A DNA stretch of 64,000 bases from Teratosphaeria epicoccoides (taxonomy: Eukaryota > Ascomycota > Dothideomycetes > Mycosphaerellales > Teratosphaeriaceae): the NCBI GenBank assembly GCA_021401465.1, contig JADDMT010000012.1:124001-188000 (forward strand), given 5' to 3'. Under the pieces are notes generated by a model that worked only from the letters and a program-made list of their open reading frames with translations, did not search any database and was not told the origin of the DNA. Positions within the stretch are counted from its first letter, which is position 1, and the number at the start of each line of letters is the position of its first letter. Made by a program: the position numbers and the translations under genes. This document shows, piece after piece, positions 42,208 to 52,529 of this stretch.

Positions 42208-42845
42208 CTTGCCGTCCCAATGCCTCGGTGTGGTGCGCGTGGACTGGAGATGCTGTATATCGCCGAGAAATGCTTATGTCATTGAGCAGCGTGAAATCTA
42301 CAAAGCGCCGTGATTGGTCGGACAATCACCGACACTAACGCCCGATGAATGCGACCTGATCCCTGGATGCCTCAGGCAGTCCATCATGCCTCGTCCGTCT
42401 TCTTACCTACACACCCACAACCACATGCACCCATTACAGAGCATAGATAATCGAAGTGGCATCTCCCGTCAGCATCGCCTGATTAGCATACCAAGTGTGT
42501 CAGGAACAGGTGCTCATGTATCTCCCAACATCTATTCATCCCTGCACTGACGCACGTCTTATCTGAATACATATAACAATCATTCTTCACGCATGTGATC
42601 ACTCGACAGGGACCTATGAAGCTGCAGCATCCCAAGCCCGGATCACGACGTGACCTCCGCTGAACGGAAGCATTTCTGACCAGGATAATTAATACCGAAA
42701 CCCACCCTGCTTCTTCTACACCTGCTTGGAGTACTTCAGTCGATGCGAGAACCCACCCCTTCTGAGCAGAACCTACGGACCACCTACCAACGCCAACCAA
42801 CATCACTCCTAGAAGAGGCCCGACCAACGAATCACCAAACAACCC
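42208..42845. other. Divergent intergenic region hem13 / small membrane gene
   Basis: 640 bases with no supported gene; presumably promoters of both neighbours. Confidence 0.45.
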
Positions 42846-43274
42846 ATGGACACCATCCGCCGCGTGGTCGACGGAGTCTGCAGCTTGCGAGGCCTCATCT
42901 ACCTCGGCTCGATGGCAGCGTTCTATCGCTTCACGGGCGTGGAAACTGTCGGTCTAAATCCGGGGTACGGGCTCCCGATTCTGGTCTCGGTGCTGAGAGG
43001 CAGGAAGATGGTGAAGCATTCGAGTTTCTCGCTCGGCAGGTTCGGGGACGCGATTCATCTTCTCTATCATTGCTGGGTGGTGCTGGCGATGGTACTGTTC
43101 TGCTGCATGCCGGTCAGTTTGCCTGTGAGCGCGCTGACAGTGTGGTGTCTGATGCTGATGTCTGGTATTAGTTTCGCCACGATCAGCATCGCATGGTACT
43201 TCTTTCACGGCCGCAAAAACTTCCACGTCCACGGACGCAGAGAAGAGCGTCTGATCATAGTTGCGTCGGCATAA
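42846..43274 (+). CDS. Small multi-pass membrane protein, function unknown
   Basis: Single exon of 142 aa with ATG at 42846 (MDTIRRVVDGVCSLRGLIYL). Hydrophobic segments are at about residues 15-30, 70-92 (AIHLLYHCWVVLAMVLFCCM) and 95-122 (LTVWCLMLMSGISFATISIA). The tail is basic (HGRKNFHVHGRREERLIIVA). Cysteines are frequent. No family recognised. Coding support is moderate: one clean frame with membrane-like patterning, divergent from hem13. Confidence 0.55.
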   Translation: MDTIRRVVDGVCSLRGLIYLGSMAAFYRFTGVETVGLNPGYGLPILVSVLRGRKMVKHSSFSLGRFGDAIHLLYHCWVVLAMVLFCCMPVSLPVSALTVWCLMLMSGISFATISIAWYFFHGRKNFHVHGRREERLIIVASA

Positions 43275-43403
43275 TCTGCTCATACCCACATTCAAAATCG
43301 TGCCATGTCCAACCTATACATGTCGAGCTCATGATATCTCTGCACATCTACACGTCCTGTCATGCGTTTGACAATGCGCTCATCTCCCACTCCCATCGGC
43401 GAG

Positions 43404-44533
43404 CTAAACCTTGGGTGTCGCAGCCGCGGCCACCATTGGAGCCTTGCCGCGTGTGAATTCAATCCCCTTCGCAATGCCCTATCATCACAAGTCAGCATTA
43501 CCCACCACCTCGCCTTGTTTCTGCCGCAGCAAGAGAGAACCACTCACTCTATCCGTGGCATTCCACGTATCCGGATGGTTCTTCCTCCCCTCCTCCATCA
43601 CCCTCAGGTAGTCCTCCCGCAGTTTCACCACATCCCGAAAATACACCGCCCTACCCGCCACCACATCCCAATACAGCTCCTCGGCCTCAAACAGCACATT
43701 CCTCAGGCGTCACGCTGCTGGCGCAAGCGGTTCGGAAGGCCCTGGCCCTTCATGACGGCCAGTAAACCGCCGAGGACCGTGCTGACGGCGCCGAGAACGG
43801 CGATGGCGACGTGCGAGTCGACCTGGGCGAGGCTGCCGAGGACGATGAAGATGGCGGAGAGGAGGATCTGAAGCACGAGGGCGACGTAGGTGACGGTGTC
43901 GAAGATGCGGTATTTGGTCTGGTTGTAGGTGAAGTGGTGGTGGATCTTGCCGTACAGCCCGTGTCGCGACGAGAGGTCTTTGGGTGCTTGGGCGGAGGTG
44001 TCGGGGGGTCGACGCATGCCGATGAGCTCGTAGAATTCGGAGGGGGGGAGGGGGGAGTCGGAGGCGGCGGCGATGCGATCGGCGGCCGGGTCGGGGTCGT
44101 CGACTTTGGGTTGGGTGACGACGGATTCCTTGACGGAGACGGGGGCTTGAGGGTGGAGGGGTTGGGAGTGGGGTTGGAGGATGGAGGCGGTCTTGGTGGG
44201 TGAATGGGACTAGGTTTCATGCTGCTGCGTGCCGTGTTTGTCTTGCTCCGGCTGGTGCTGCTTGCGTCGCAACGCGTGGGTGGAGGCGGTCGGGTGCTGA
44301 TTGAGCGTCGGTCAGGGATCTTGTCCCGGTCTGGTCTCATCGCCATGCCTACCTACCACGACCAGCGAGCTCTCCGGGCTCACAGCTCTCTCGAACTCCT
44401 TCTCCCCAAGATCACATGCATGCATGCCCTTCTCCAAATCCACCGCATCTTCATTGTTCCGCGAGCGGGTGGAGCAGACACTACCGCGCCAAGACCGCAA
44501 GTCTTTGGCCAGGCCCTTGGGGAGCTCGTGCAT
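43404..44533 (-). pseudogene. Fungal SLATT-domain two-TM protein with a one-base frameshift
   Basis: SLATT (SMODS and SLOG-associating two-TM effector) proteins are membrane modules best known from bacterial defence; fungi carry a related family of unknown role. The segment from ATG 44017 shows the fungal pattern: a polar helix (YNQTKYRIFDTVTYVALVLQ), two membrane helices (ILLSAIFIVLGSLA and HVAIAVLGAVSTVLGGLLAV), then MKGQGLPNRLRQQRD. Directly after this, at about 43700-43705, a TGA appears. The family's next segment (EAEELYWDVVAGRAVYFRDV) continues in the next frame, so one base seems to be missing. A clean final intron follows (43479-43547, donor GTGAGT) and a short last exon ends at 43404. 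A first exon, 44533-44357, joined over a 147-nt intron is plausible but uncertain. Sequencing error, recent decay and recoding all remain possible. Confidence 0.7.
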
Positions 44534-44679
44534 GTTGAAGACTGGTCTCACGAGGCGGTGCCCGTGAGGTGAAGGGTGATGAGAAGCAAGCCATACTTCA
44601 GACTTGTGTGGAGGAAGGTGGGCTACTCCTACTGCTAGTACTGTAGGTAGGATTCAGCTGGACTGCACTGGACTGGAAT

Positions 44680-44717
44680 GGGGGGGGCGGGCGGGCGGGC
44701 GGGGGCGGGGGCGGGGG
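44680..44717 (+). promoter_or_regulatory. G-run tract with G-quadruplex potential
   Basis: Eight G-runs of three to eight bases are separated by single C's, about 300 bases before the reductase start. The pattern meets the usual G4 rule many times over. Confidence 0.7.
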
Positions 44718-44860
44718 CTAGCTGAGAAGTATCCTCGTGAGTCGTCGCCACAGGTGACTAATCTACTTATTAATATTGATGATATCTACCATTCAAGCGG
44801 ACCATTATTATTACCCCTGGCGAACATGCGATTACCTGCTCATCTGTAACCATAAGGTGT

Positions 44861-44897
44861 TAACGTAACGTAACGTCACGTAACGTCGCTCAACGTA
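44861..44897. promoter_or_regulatory. ACGT-core tandem cluster (bZIP-type sites)
   Basis: Five ACGT cores spaced five to ten bases apart (TAACGTAACGTAACGTCACG and on), about 120 bases before the reductase start. ACGT cores are typical of Yap1/Atf1-like bZIP sites. A TATA-like stretch lies near 44950-44966. Confidence 0.6.
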
Positions 44898-45012
44898 TCG
44901 GTATCGGGTATCGAACGGGACTCGGAGTCAGAGCTTAACTCCGAGTACTACATATACACATATACATGGCTCTCAACCCATTCCACACTGCAGCACTCAC
45001 ACATTTGCAAGC

Positions 45013-46381
45013 ATGGCGTCTTCACTTTTCCCCCCAGCTCCGCCACCAGACACCCTGCTGGGCTACCACCGCCTCCTCTCGCCCACCGCCGGCGTGAGAG
45101 TCTCCCCGCTATGTCTTGGTATGGCAACCAGACACACAAACACCAGTATCCTTCATACTAATCGCCCTCAGGTGCCATGAACTTTGGCGATGCCTGGAAA
45201 GACTTCCTTGGTGAGTGCAACAAGGAGTCCGCCTTCGCTATGCTCGATTATTTCTACGAGCAAGGCGGAAACTTCATCGATACCGCAAGTACGTCCACCG
45301 CACTCTGACCCCCCCCCCTTCCCTCCTCAATCCACTTCGATCCTGACCCCGCTTTGCAAGACAACTATCAGAACGAAGAGTCCGAGACCTGGCTCGGCGA
45401 ATGGATGCAAAAGCGTCAGAACCGCGACGAAATGGTCCTCGCCACCAAATTCACCACCGGCTACCGCACCGCCTCCGCCCCAGAAAAAATCAAAGCCAAC
45501 TTCCAAGGCAACCATTCCAAGTCGCTCCACCTCAGCGTCAAAGCCAGCCTGAAGAAGCTCCAGACAGACTACATCGACCTCCTCTACATCCACTGGTGGG
45601 ACTTCACCACCTCCATCCCCGAAGTCATGAACAGCCTGCACAGCCTTGTGCTCGCCGGAAAAGTCCTCTACCTCGGCATCAGCGACACCCCCGCCTGGAT
45701 CGTAGTGAAGTGCAACGACTACGCTCGCTTCCACGGACTCACCCAATTCTCTGTATATCAAGGGCATTGGAGCTGCGCCTTCCGCGACTTTGAACGCGAA
45801 ATCTTGCCCATGGTCGAGGCGGAGGGGATGGGGATCGCGCCGTGGGGGGCGTTAGGGAGAGGCATGTTCAAGCCGAAGGAGGAGTACGACCATCCCGATC
45901 GCGAGGGCCGGAAGATGGGGCCGCAGAACCCAAAGTATGAGCGCATCAGTAAGGTGCTTCATAGCTTCGCCAAGGAGAAGAAAACGCTCATTACCAGCAT
46001 CGCGTTGGCGTACGTGATGCACAAGGCTCCGTACGTCTTCCCGATCGTCGGCGGTCGCAAAGTCGAGCATTTGAAGGGAAATGTGGAGGCGCTTGCAGTC
46101 AAGCTCACAAAGGAGGAAATCGACGAGATTGATGCTGCCGAGCCATTTGACGTGGGCTTCCCGCTCAGCTTCCTGTTCGGGCCAAACTACAGGCACGATG
46201 CCACGGCGCAGGATATTCCCTTGATCGGCACGGTCACGAACTTCGAGACGGTGCCGAAGCAGAAGGTGAGTGCCGCGCGTGCTCGGGAGATCGTACGCGC
46301 GGACGAGCAGTTGCTGACGGTCGATAGCCGATTGTGCCGGGGCAAGGGGCAGAGCTGAAGCAGCAGCGTGCTGCCAAGTAG
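45013..46381 (+). CDS. Aldo-keto reductase, norsolorinic acid reductase / aryl-alcohol dehydrogenase type
   Basis: NADPH-dependent reductase of the AAD/NorB-like group. Four exons, 45013-45118, 45172-45288, 45361-46265 and 46328-46381, give 393 aa. The introns are 53, 72 and 62 nt, all GT-AG and in frame. The join of exons 2 and 3 gives NFIDTA-NNYQNEESETWLG, the AKR catalytic Asp/Tyr region. Then come MVLATKFTTGY (Lys), YIDLLYIHWWDFTTSIPEVM (His) and GKVLYLGISDTPAWIV. The coenzyme site is near YVFPIVGGRKVEHLKGNVEA. The last intron removes a stretch that could be read through; splicing instead gives PIVPGQGAELKQQ, the family's usual end. No polyketide synthase is nearby, so the norsolorinate label describes similarity, not substrate. 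Confidence 0.92.
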
Positions 46382-46519
46382 ATTGCTTCGGGGCTTTCTC
46401 CAGGTGAAATGTGAACGCGCTTGATTCGTAGCAACCGGGAGCAAGCTATCACTCATTGTTAGCTGCAGCGCTTCAGACGGCTGGCAGGGGCCATGTGCTC
46501 CTCCTTCAACAGGGTGCTT

Positions 46520-46679
46520 CGCCTTTACGGGTGTGCTCCGCTTTCCCACATCAATAGCATTCGCGGACGGTCGTGGCCCTGGCCGCTGCACTGTCTGTTA
46601 GCCTGCACCGGTCTGCTCCGCCTTCCCACATCAATGGCAGTCGCGGAGGATCGTGATCCCGGCCGCTGCACGGTCCAGT
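46520..46679. repeat. Diverged 80-bp tandem duplication
   Basis: Copies at about 46520-46599 and 46600-46679 share TGCTCCGCYTTCCCACATCA, CGCGGA and GGCCGCTGCAC in the same order. About nine differences fall in the best 62-base core (46533-46594 against 46613-46674). Confidence 0.8.
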
Positions 46680-47114
46680 CTGCTCATTCGTCGGATATGG
46701 CAGAATATTTAACCCTGCGGAATCAAGGGTGCAGTAGGCCGTGACTGTAGTCACCGGTGAGCAGAATGGCAAGGTCCCAGGGAGACTCGCAGCCAAGTAA
46801 GTATCGATAGAGCACGTCTTATTGCAATCCCCTTACTAGCCCGTCAGACGCACTGAACCTTGCTCCACATATCAAGCGATCGTGATAGCAGAGTGCATGC
46901 CATCGTTGATGCAGTCCAGACTTGCAATTTGTATTGGTAAGGAACATTTGGATGATCTTGACGGGTTGCTTGGGGATCATTACCCTCGCTGCATACAAGC
47001 CTCTCTGTCCGTTGCTGTACGGTTCCGCGGTCGAGGTTGGACTTCTGGCTTCCCACCTCATTGCACCCTCTGCCCTCAATCACTACACACAATCGATTGA
47101 CGTCTTCTCCCGGC
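46680..47114. other. Intergenic upstream of a possible secreted-protein ORF
   Basis: No supported feature. Confidence 0.4.
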
Positions 47115-47420
47115 ATGCGTGTCAGCTTCCCAGCGACATTAGTGCTGGGTCTGTCGCTGCAATGCTATGCAGCAGACAACGAACAGAATCTCTTCCTTGG
47201 CCCGGCAGCATCGATGAATCGCCCGAGACCGCACTCTCGAGTCCAACGCTGTCCCCCACGGCGTTGTACACATCGTGGCGACAATCGCAGCTACTTCCAG
47301 CAGCGCACCCGAACCAACGTATACTGCGTCCTCGTTAGACTTTGTATCCTTCTTGCAACAATGACTGCGGCACACAAGCCATATCACACCTTATTACCGT
47401 TGTTCCCAGGGACGGTATGA
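47115..47420 (+). CDS. Possible small secreted protein, 101 aa
   Basis: ATG-initiated frame with a convincing N-terminal signal peptide pattern: MRVSFPATLVLGLSLQCYAA, cleavage expected after YAA. The mature part is basic with four cysteines (RVQRCPPRRCTHRGDNR, and YC and LC further on) and ends PYHTLLPLFPGTV. A hydrophobic stretch near VYCVLVRLCILLATMTA may mean that an intron has been read through. No family recognised. It lies in a sparse interval between the reductase and the dehydrogenase. Chance occurrence of a signal-like ORF cannot be excluded. Confidence 0.3.
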   Translation: MRVSFPATLVLGLSLQCYAADNEQNLFLGPAASMNRPRPHSRVQRCPPRRCTHRGDNRSYFQQRTRTNVYCVLVRLCILLATMTAAHKPYHTLLPLFPGTV

Positions 47421-47579
47421 AGCCTAAATAAAGGCTAAACCTATCGTGATACTCCATTCCGCCGTGCGTCAACTGCCAGTGGGCTGCGGGGGATGACATG
47501 CCCCTCAATTATGTTGCCGATATTGTTCGCACACCAGGAGACTCGGTGAAGTTCATTTTGAGCTGATGCCACAGCCAAG

Positions 47580-48613
47580 ATGTCTCAATACACCGTGCCG
47601 TGCAAAGGCATCGTTGCCTATTCTGAACATGACTGGAAGCTGGAGGATATGCTTACGAGAGAAGCAGAGGAAGGGGAGTTCATGATTGAGATGATTGCGA
47701 CTGGAGTTTGTCATACAGAGTAAGTGAGCAAGCAGCAGCACCTTGATGGACTGTGCTGAGAGCGAGAAAGCATCACAGGGTACGGAGGCATTCGATCCGT
47801 CCAAGGTCATCGGCGGTGGCTACTTTGGTCAATCGTCCTTCGCATCGCCAGTCCCTGTCAAGATCTCCTGTGCATCTAATGTCACGAAGCTGATGCGGGA
47901 CGCCGAGGAGCTCAAGCTCTATGCACCGCTAGGCTGTGGGATTATGACAGGCGCAGGCGCCATTACTCACGTAGGATGCTGCGGCCCTGACGACGTCGTC
48001 GCTGTCATCGGACTTGGAGGCGTAGGTCTGGCCGGTGTCAGTGCCGCAAAGCAGCGCGGCGTCCGGCACATCATTGGTGTCGATCTCCTGGACTCGAGGA
48101 TCGCTCTTGCCAAGGAATTCGGTGCAACTGCTTCCCTAAACGCCAGCGCAGATGGCCTCAAGCAGGCAGGCTATGCAGACATGACTGAAGGAATCAAAGC
48201 GGTCTCTCCTGGCGGTCTGGGAGCGTCACATATCCTGGACACTTCGCCCAGCATTGGTGTTTTAGCCGCCTGTATGGAATCGTTGCAGAAGAACGGCACG
48301 TTATTGCAGGTTGGGGTCAAGCCCGTTGGAGGAAAGCTGGAGCTGGACCTTCTGAACCATATGGTCAATGGGCGGCGACTCGCAGGTGTCATCGAGGGCG
48401 ACAGAGCTCCGGCAGAGGCACTCCCCGAACTAGTCGAGGTAAGCGATCACATGAGCAGGCAATCAAGATGTGACGCTGATTGTGTTGCAGTGGGCGAAGT
48501 CAGGAATTCTCCCAGTGGAGAAAATGCTGAAGAACTTCCCGCTGGAGAAGTTCGGGGAAGCCAGACGCCTGATGGAGAAAGGAGAAGTGATCAAGGGCGT
48601 TCTGATCTGGTAG
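47580..48613 (+). CDS. Zinc-type alcohol dehydrogenase lacking the zinc-binding lobe
   Basis: MDR-superfamily alcohol dehydrogenase. Exons 47580-47719, 47763-48438 and 48491-48613 give 312 aa. The first exon reads through to TGVCHT, the catalytic-zinc Cys motif. The 43-nt intron (donor GTAAGT, acceptor GAGAG) then joins to FDPSKVIGGGYFGQSSFASP, with only about a dozen unrelated residues between. In the family some 90-100 residues belong there, holding GHEGxG and the four structural-zinc cysteines; they are absent. The NAD-binding half is intact: LGCGIMTGAGAI, VIGLGGVGLAGVSAAKQRGV and GVDLLDSRIALAKEFGA. The C-terminal exon (WAKSGILPVEKMLKNFPLEK) is normal. The enzyme cannot bind zinc in the usual way. 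It is either a decaying gene or a truncated protein with another role. Confidence 0.75.
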
Positions 48614-49390
48614 CTTGCAGCGAGGCGGAGTCTGCGGAGGGAGTCAAGGCAGCAATTGACTCCCACTCGGGGAGAGCCGTCCTCTCTTTCACTCCACGGT
48701 CTTGTGATGGCCAGGGATCAGATCGTAGTGATCTCACACCAGCTCATGTCGAAGTAGTTTCCAACGTAGGCCATACGTCTGTATTGTAGATGGGTTGAGC
48801 TCGAGCTAGCTGGTAGTGTGGGTGGGTCTCATGTGATGTTGGCCTCTGGAGCGGTGCTTCTGGTGCGCAAACAGGCAAAGATCCTGGCTACGCTTGCATG
48901 TTCTGCTGCTTTGTCATCAACAGCGTCTCGCGTTCGCCTGCGCTATGACAGAGCTTCGCCTCTCTGGAGAGAGGAGCGCCCTTCCTCATCCATCCTTCGG
49001 CAAACCGCTGCTTCCGTTCCCGTTGCACACATTCGGTACACTCACCAAGTCTCGGCAATGCGGCAAATCTACACTACTACTTGTCGGTGCAGCATGACTG
49101 CTGCCTCTTCCAAAATCTCATGGGCACCTGCAGTTCAGATTCAAGCATCTGCCTCTTTCTCTCGGGCAAAGTTGACGAGTCATTACAGCCGTTGGGCAGT
49201 CTAAGTCTGGTTCTATCGACGAGCGCCATCACCAGCCTATACACATGTATCCAGGCTCAACTTTCATAAAGGCAGGCCACAAAGCCTCAGATCTCCACGA
49301 AACGCCGCGCTTAGCGCACAAGAGCCTGTGTATCAACGAGCGATATGTATCGGAATTTGCGAATGATCAGACTTTACGACGGGGTGAGCA
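48614..49390. other. Convergent intergenic region
   Basis: 780 bases between the dehydrogenase and the desaturase 3' ends. No supported gene. Confidence 0.45.
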
Positions 49391-50940
49391 TCAGTCGCTG
49401 TCGTCCCCGACCTGGACCTTCGCACTTTTGCGGACCTTGCTCATTGTCGGGCTCTCATGCTTCGCGGGCTTCAGTCCAAGGCCGTTGCGGTTCCGAAAGA
49501 ACAGCACATTCTTGTTCTCGCCCGTGGCACCCTCATTTGGCTCGACCCATTGACACCACCTAGCGCTCTGGTACATCGCCATGATGAATCCAAGGGAGCC
49601 GCCATCCACGTCTGAACGGTAATGCTGGCCCATGATCGGCTTGATGGCTTCGGTGGCCTCGTCGGCGTGATAGAATGGGATGGTGCTGACGTAGTGGTGC
49701 AGAACGTGGGTCTCAATGATGCCGTGGAGGAGCTGGCGGCCAATAAACCCGAACTCGCGATCGATGGTAGCTGCGGCGCCTCTGGCGAAATTCCAGGTCT
49801 CGCCGGTGTAGTGGGGCAGGGATGGGTCGGTGTGCTGGAGGTAGGTGATGGCGACTGTGCGACAGAGGTTAGCAGGAGGGTGGGAGAATTCTCCCATTGC
49901 GATGAGGGGCACGTACCCAGCCAGTGGTTCACCCAGAGATACGGGATGCCGTACCAGACAAGCAAGTTCTGGAAACCGTATTTCTTGCCGACCAAGGAGA
50001 GCACCAACGCCGTGATTGCGAGACCAAGATCCGACAGCAGGATCAGCTTCTCGTCCTTGCGCTCGTACAACGGGCTGCTGGGCAGGAAGTGGTTGACACT
50101 GAAGTCGCCATTCTTCTTCCCCCGGCCCTTGCCCTCCGGCTGCTTGGAGTGGTTGTTGTGGCCCGTCACGTTGGCGAAGAGGTAGTATGGCCAGCCAACC
50201 AGTTGCTGGCCGATGAGCATGGCCATGGTGTAGACTGGCGTCTCCTCCAAGAGCTCGTGCATTTCGTGGAGAACATAGCCCATTCTAGAGGCGTGCTCAT
50301 CCCGGGTGCGCGGCAGGAAGACCATGTCTCTTTCCATGTTACCGGTAGCCTTGTGGTGCTTGCCATGGCTGATCTTCCAGCTGAAGTAGGGGACCAACAG
50401 CGCGGAGTGGCAGAACCAGCCGACAGTGTCGTTCAGCGTCTTACTGGGCGAGAAAGACTGGTGACCGCACTCATGCGCCAGAACCCACAGACCTGTGCCG
50501 AACAGGCCCTGTACGAAGGTGTAGATGGCCCAGAGGACAGCTCTCGCGGCTGTAGACGGTACGTATTGGGGTGTGCAGAAGGTGTGGAAGAGGTAGAAGG
50601 TGCCTGCTAACGAGAGGATGTCCCTAGCAACGTAATACAGGCCAGTGGCGGCTGATCGCTCATAGCAGTGCTTGGGTATGGCATCTCTTATGTCCTTGAT
50701 GGTGTAGTCGGGCAGCTTGAACTCGTTGCCGTAGGTGTCGACGAGCTTCTGCTTTGGCTCCCGCTGGAAGTCTTCGAGCGAGCCCAAAGACGACAGCGAG
50801 GTCGACGATGCCGAGGCAACGGGGGAGTCGCTCGGCGAGGAGCCAGCAGGCGAACTGGGGGAGGTCGACGGGACGGAGTCGACGGTGATGTGTCGTCGGA
50901 CGGACGCCCTCGACGTGGGGAGAGCGGTGGTGGTGCTCAT
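49391..50940 (-). CDS. Delta-12 (oleate) fatty acid desaturase
   Basis: ER-membrane enzyme that makes linoleate from oleate. Exons 50940-49917 and 49854-49391 join over a 62-nt intron (donor GTACGT, acceptor CACAG) to give 495 aa. The join reads YLWVNHWL-VAITYLQHTDPS, as in fungal homologues. The three histidine boxes are complete: HECGH at 156-160, HGKHH at 192-196 and HVLHH at 391-395. The N-terminal 55 residues are Ser/Thr-rich (SPSSPAGSSPSDSPVASASS). Hydrophobic segments flank the first two boxes. The FAD2 type is assigned from overall pattern, and delta-15 activity cannot be ruled out. A longer open frame upstream of ATG 50940 lacks family similarity. Confidence 0.94.
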
Positions 50941-52529
50941 GTCGACAGCTGAGTGTGTGCGTGCGTAAAGGACAGGTGGTCGAGGGATCGAGGTCGGGCA
51001 GTGCGTATGTAGAATGATTTCGGCGGGTGGGATGGGGGAGTTGAGCAGGGCGAGAGATGGGATGGAAGGGGTTTGGTCGATCGCGGCCCGTTGAGGCGTA
51101 TATCTGTCGAGCTTGGCGTGTTGGGATGCAGACCAAGGAGCTCTCCCAGACGGCGTGCACACGCTCGAATTCTCCTTTCTCGGAGCGACAGGCGGTGTAC
51201 GGGACCGGAACACGCAGCAATGAGCGGCGAAAGGTGTGGGAGATGAGTGATGTGCAGGACGAGCAGGATTCAGGGCGCAAATGCCTCGGATTTGGTGGTG
51301 CGGCCTCAACAATCACGAGAGACATTTTTTCAGGTACGAGGCCCGACGCTTTGGCCGACCCACTGTTACCCGCGGTCCCTTGAATGCCTCCAAATTATCG
51401 TGCAGTGCGCGCCAAGCCTCGGGCATCTGCCCCCCTGGTTCAAGCTTCCTCCTGCAGGGTCCGATGCCCACCGGCCCAGCCAGGTACACACAGCGCGTGC
51501 TTCCCCGCCGACTGTTGTTGCGTTGTTGCACTCACGCGAAGACCGTATCACGTATCAGACTCCGCCACATTCTTGTGCCAGATGCATGTGTCATGTTGAG
51601 TGAGTCGTGAGTCGTGCGCACATGGCCCACGCGTGTGAGTCGAGCAGGTGGACGTGAGCTACGGCATGTGAAGGCACATGCAATCGTGTCCGTCACGCTA
51701 AGCGTCTCAACGCCACGGCCGTAAGCCTCGACCCATGGGCGGACCGTCTCGCGCGAGTCAGACGGCGCGGCACCACAGATAGCTTCGTCATCGACCCGCT
51801 GCCGGGCGCTCATCTTACCCGATGGAAACAATGCATCGATCTGGTCGACATCTGGATTGGGAAGGAGCGCATTGGGGCGCATGGTCTCGAGTGTCCGGCG
51901 GTGGGCGTGTATCGAGTCAGCACTACAGGCAGGCTCCCGCCCGATTTCACTCCGTTGACATGGCTTGCGAGCTCTCATCAGGTGCTTCTGGTATTTGTTC
52001 ATGCATCAACGGAGATCAAAATCTGACGGTCACGTCAACATTTGGAGCGTTTGACCGCATCAGCACTCGGCTCTGCCGTGGCAACAAGAAGTGAGGCGTG
52101 TCAAGTTGCAGTCGTCGACCTCGTCGACCCGTCAACCGTTTGTTTGACTGACGGCGACGCTGAATCATCATGCCTCACGTGCTTCTACCTTCGAACCTCA
52201 ATTGAAGTCTGTGCGCCTGCCACCACCCTACGCAAGTACAAGCATCTTCGACTGCCTTCTACCAGCCAGACCCTCCAGTGCGAAATGAACTCGGGCTGCC
52301 CACGCGAGTGAGTGCTGACGATCAAGCCTACATCTGGACACATCAATCAGCTGATTCAGACAAGACAAACTTAATCTGTCATGGGTGGGGAGATAAGAAT
52401 GGCGCTCATCAGCCATGGCGCAGCACAAGAGAAATGACAGGGATGTTCGAGTTGGATTTACAGCTTACGGCAAGTACGTCCAGATGACTCGCTCGACGGA
52501 CTTCCACGTCCGCTTTCACCTTCACGCGC
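50941..52529. other. Intergenic, 1.6 kb
   Basis: The region contains the desaturase promoter. Several frames of 60-156 codons are present, but none shows a family motif or consistent coding pattern. No RNA gene or repeat found. Confidence 0.4.

Noticed and set aside
43404..44533. Complete SMODS/SLOG-type defence operon
   Set aside because: Only the two-TM module is seen. No nucleotidyltransferase, SLOG sensor or NLR-type gene lies next to it.
45013..50940. Aflatoxin-like secondary metabolite cluster
   Set aside because: The reductase resembles norsolorinate reductases, but no polyketide synthase, NRPS, P450 or cluster regulator is present.
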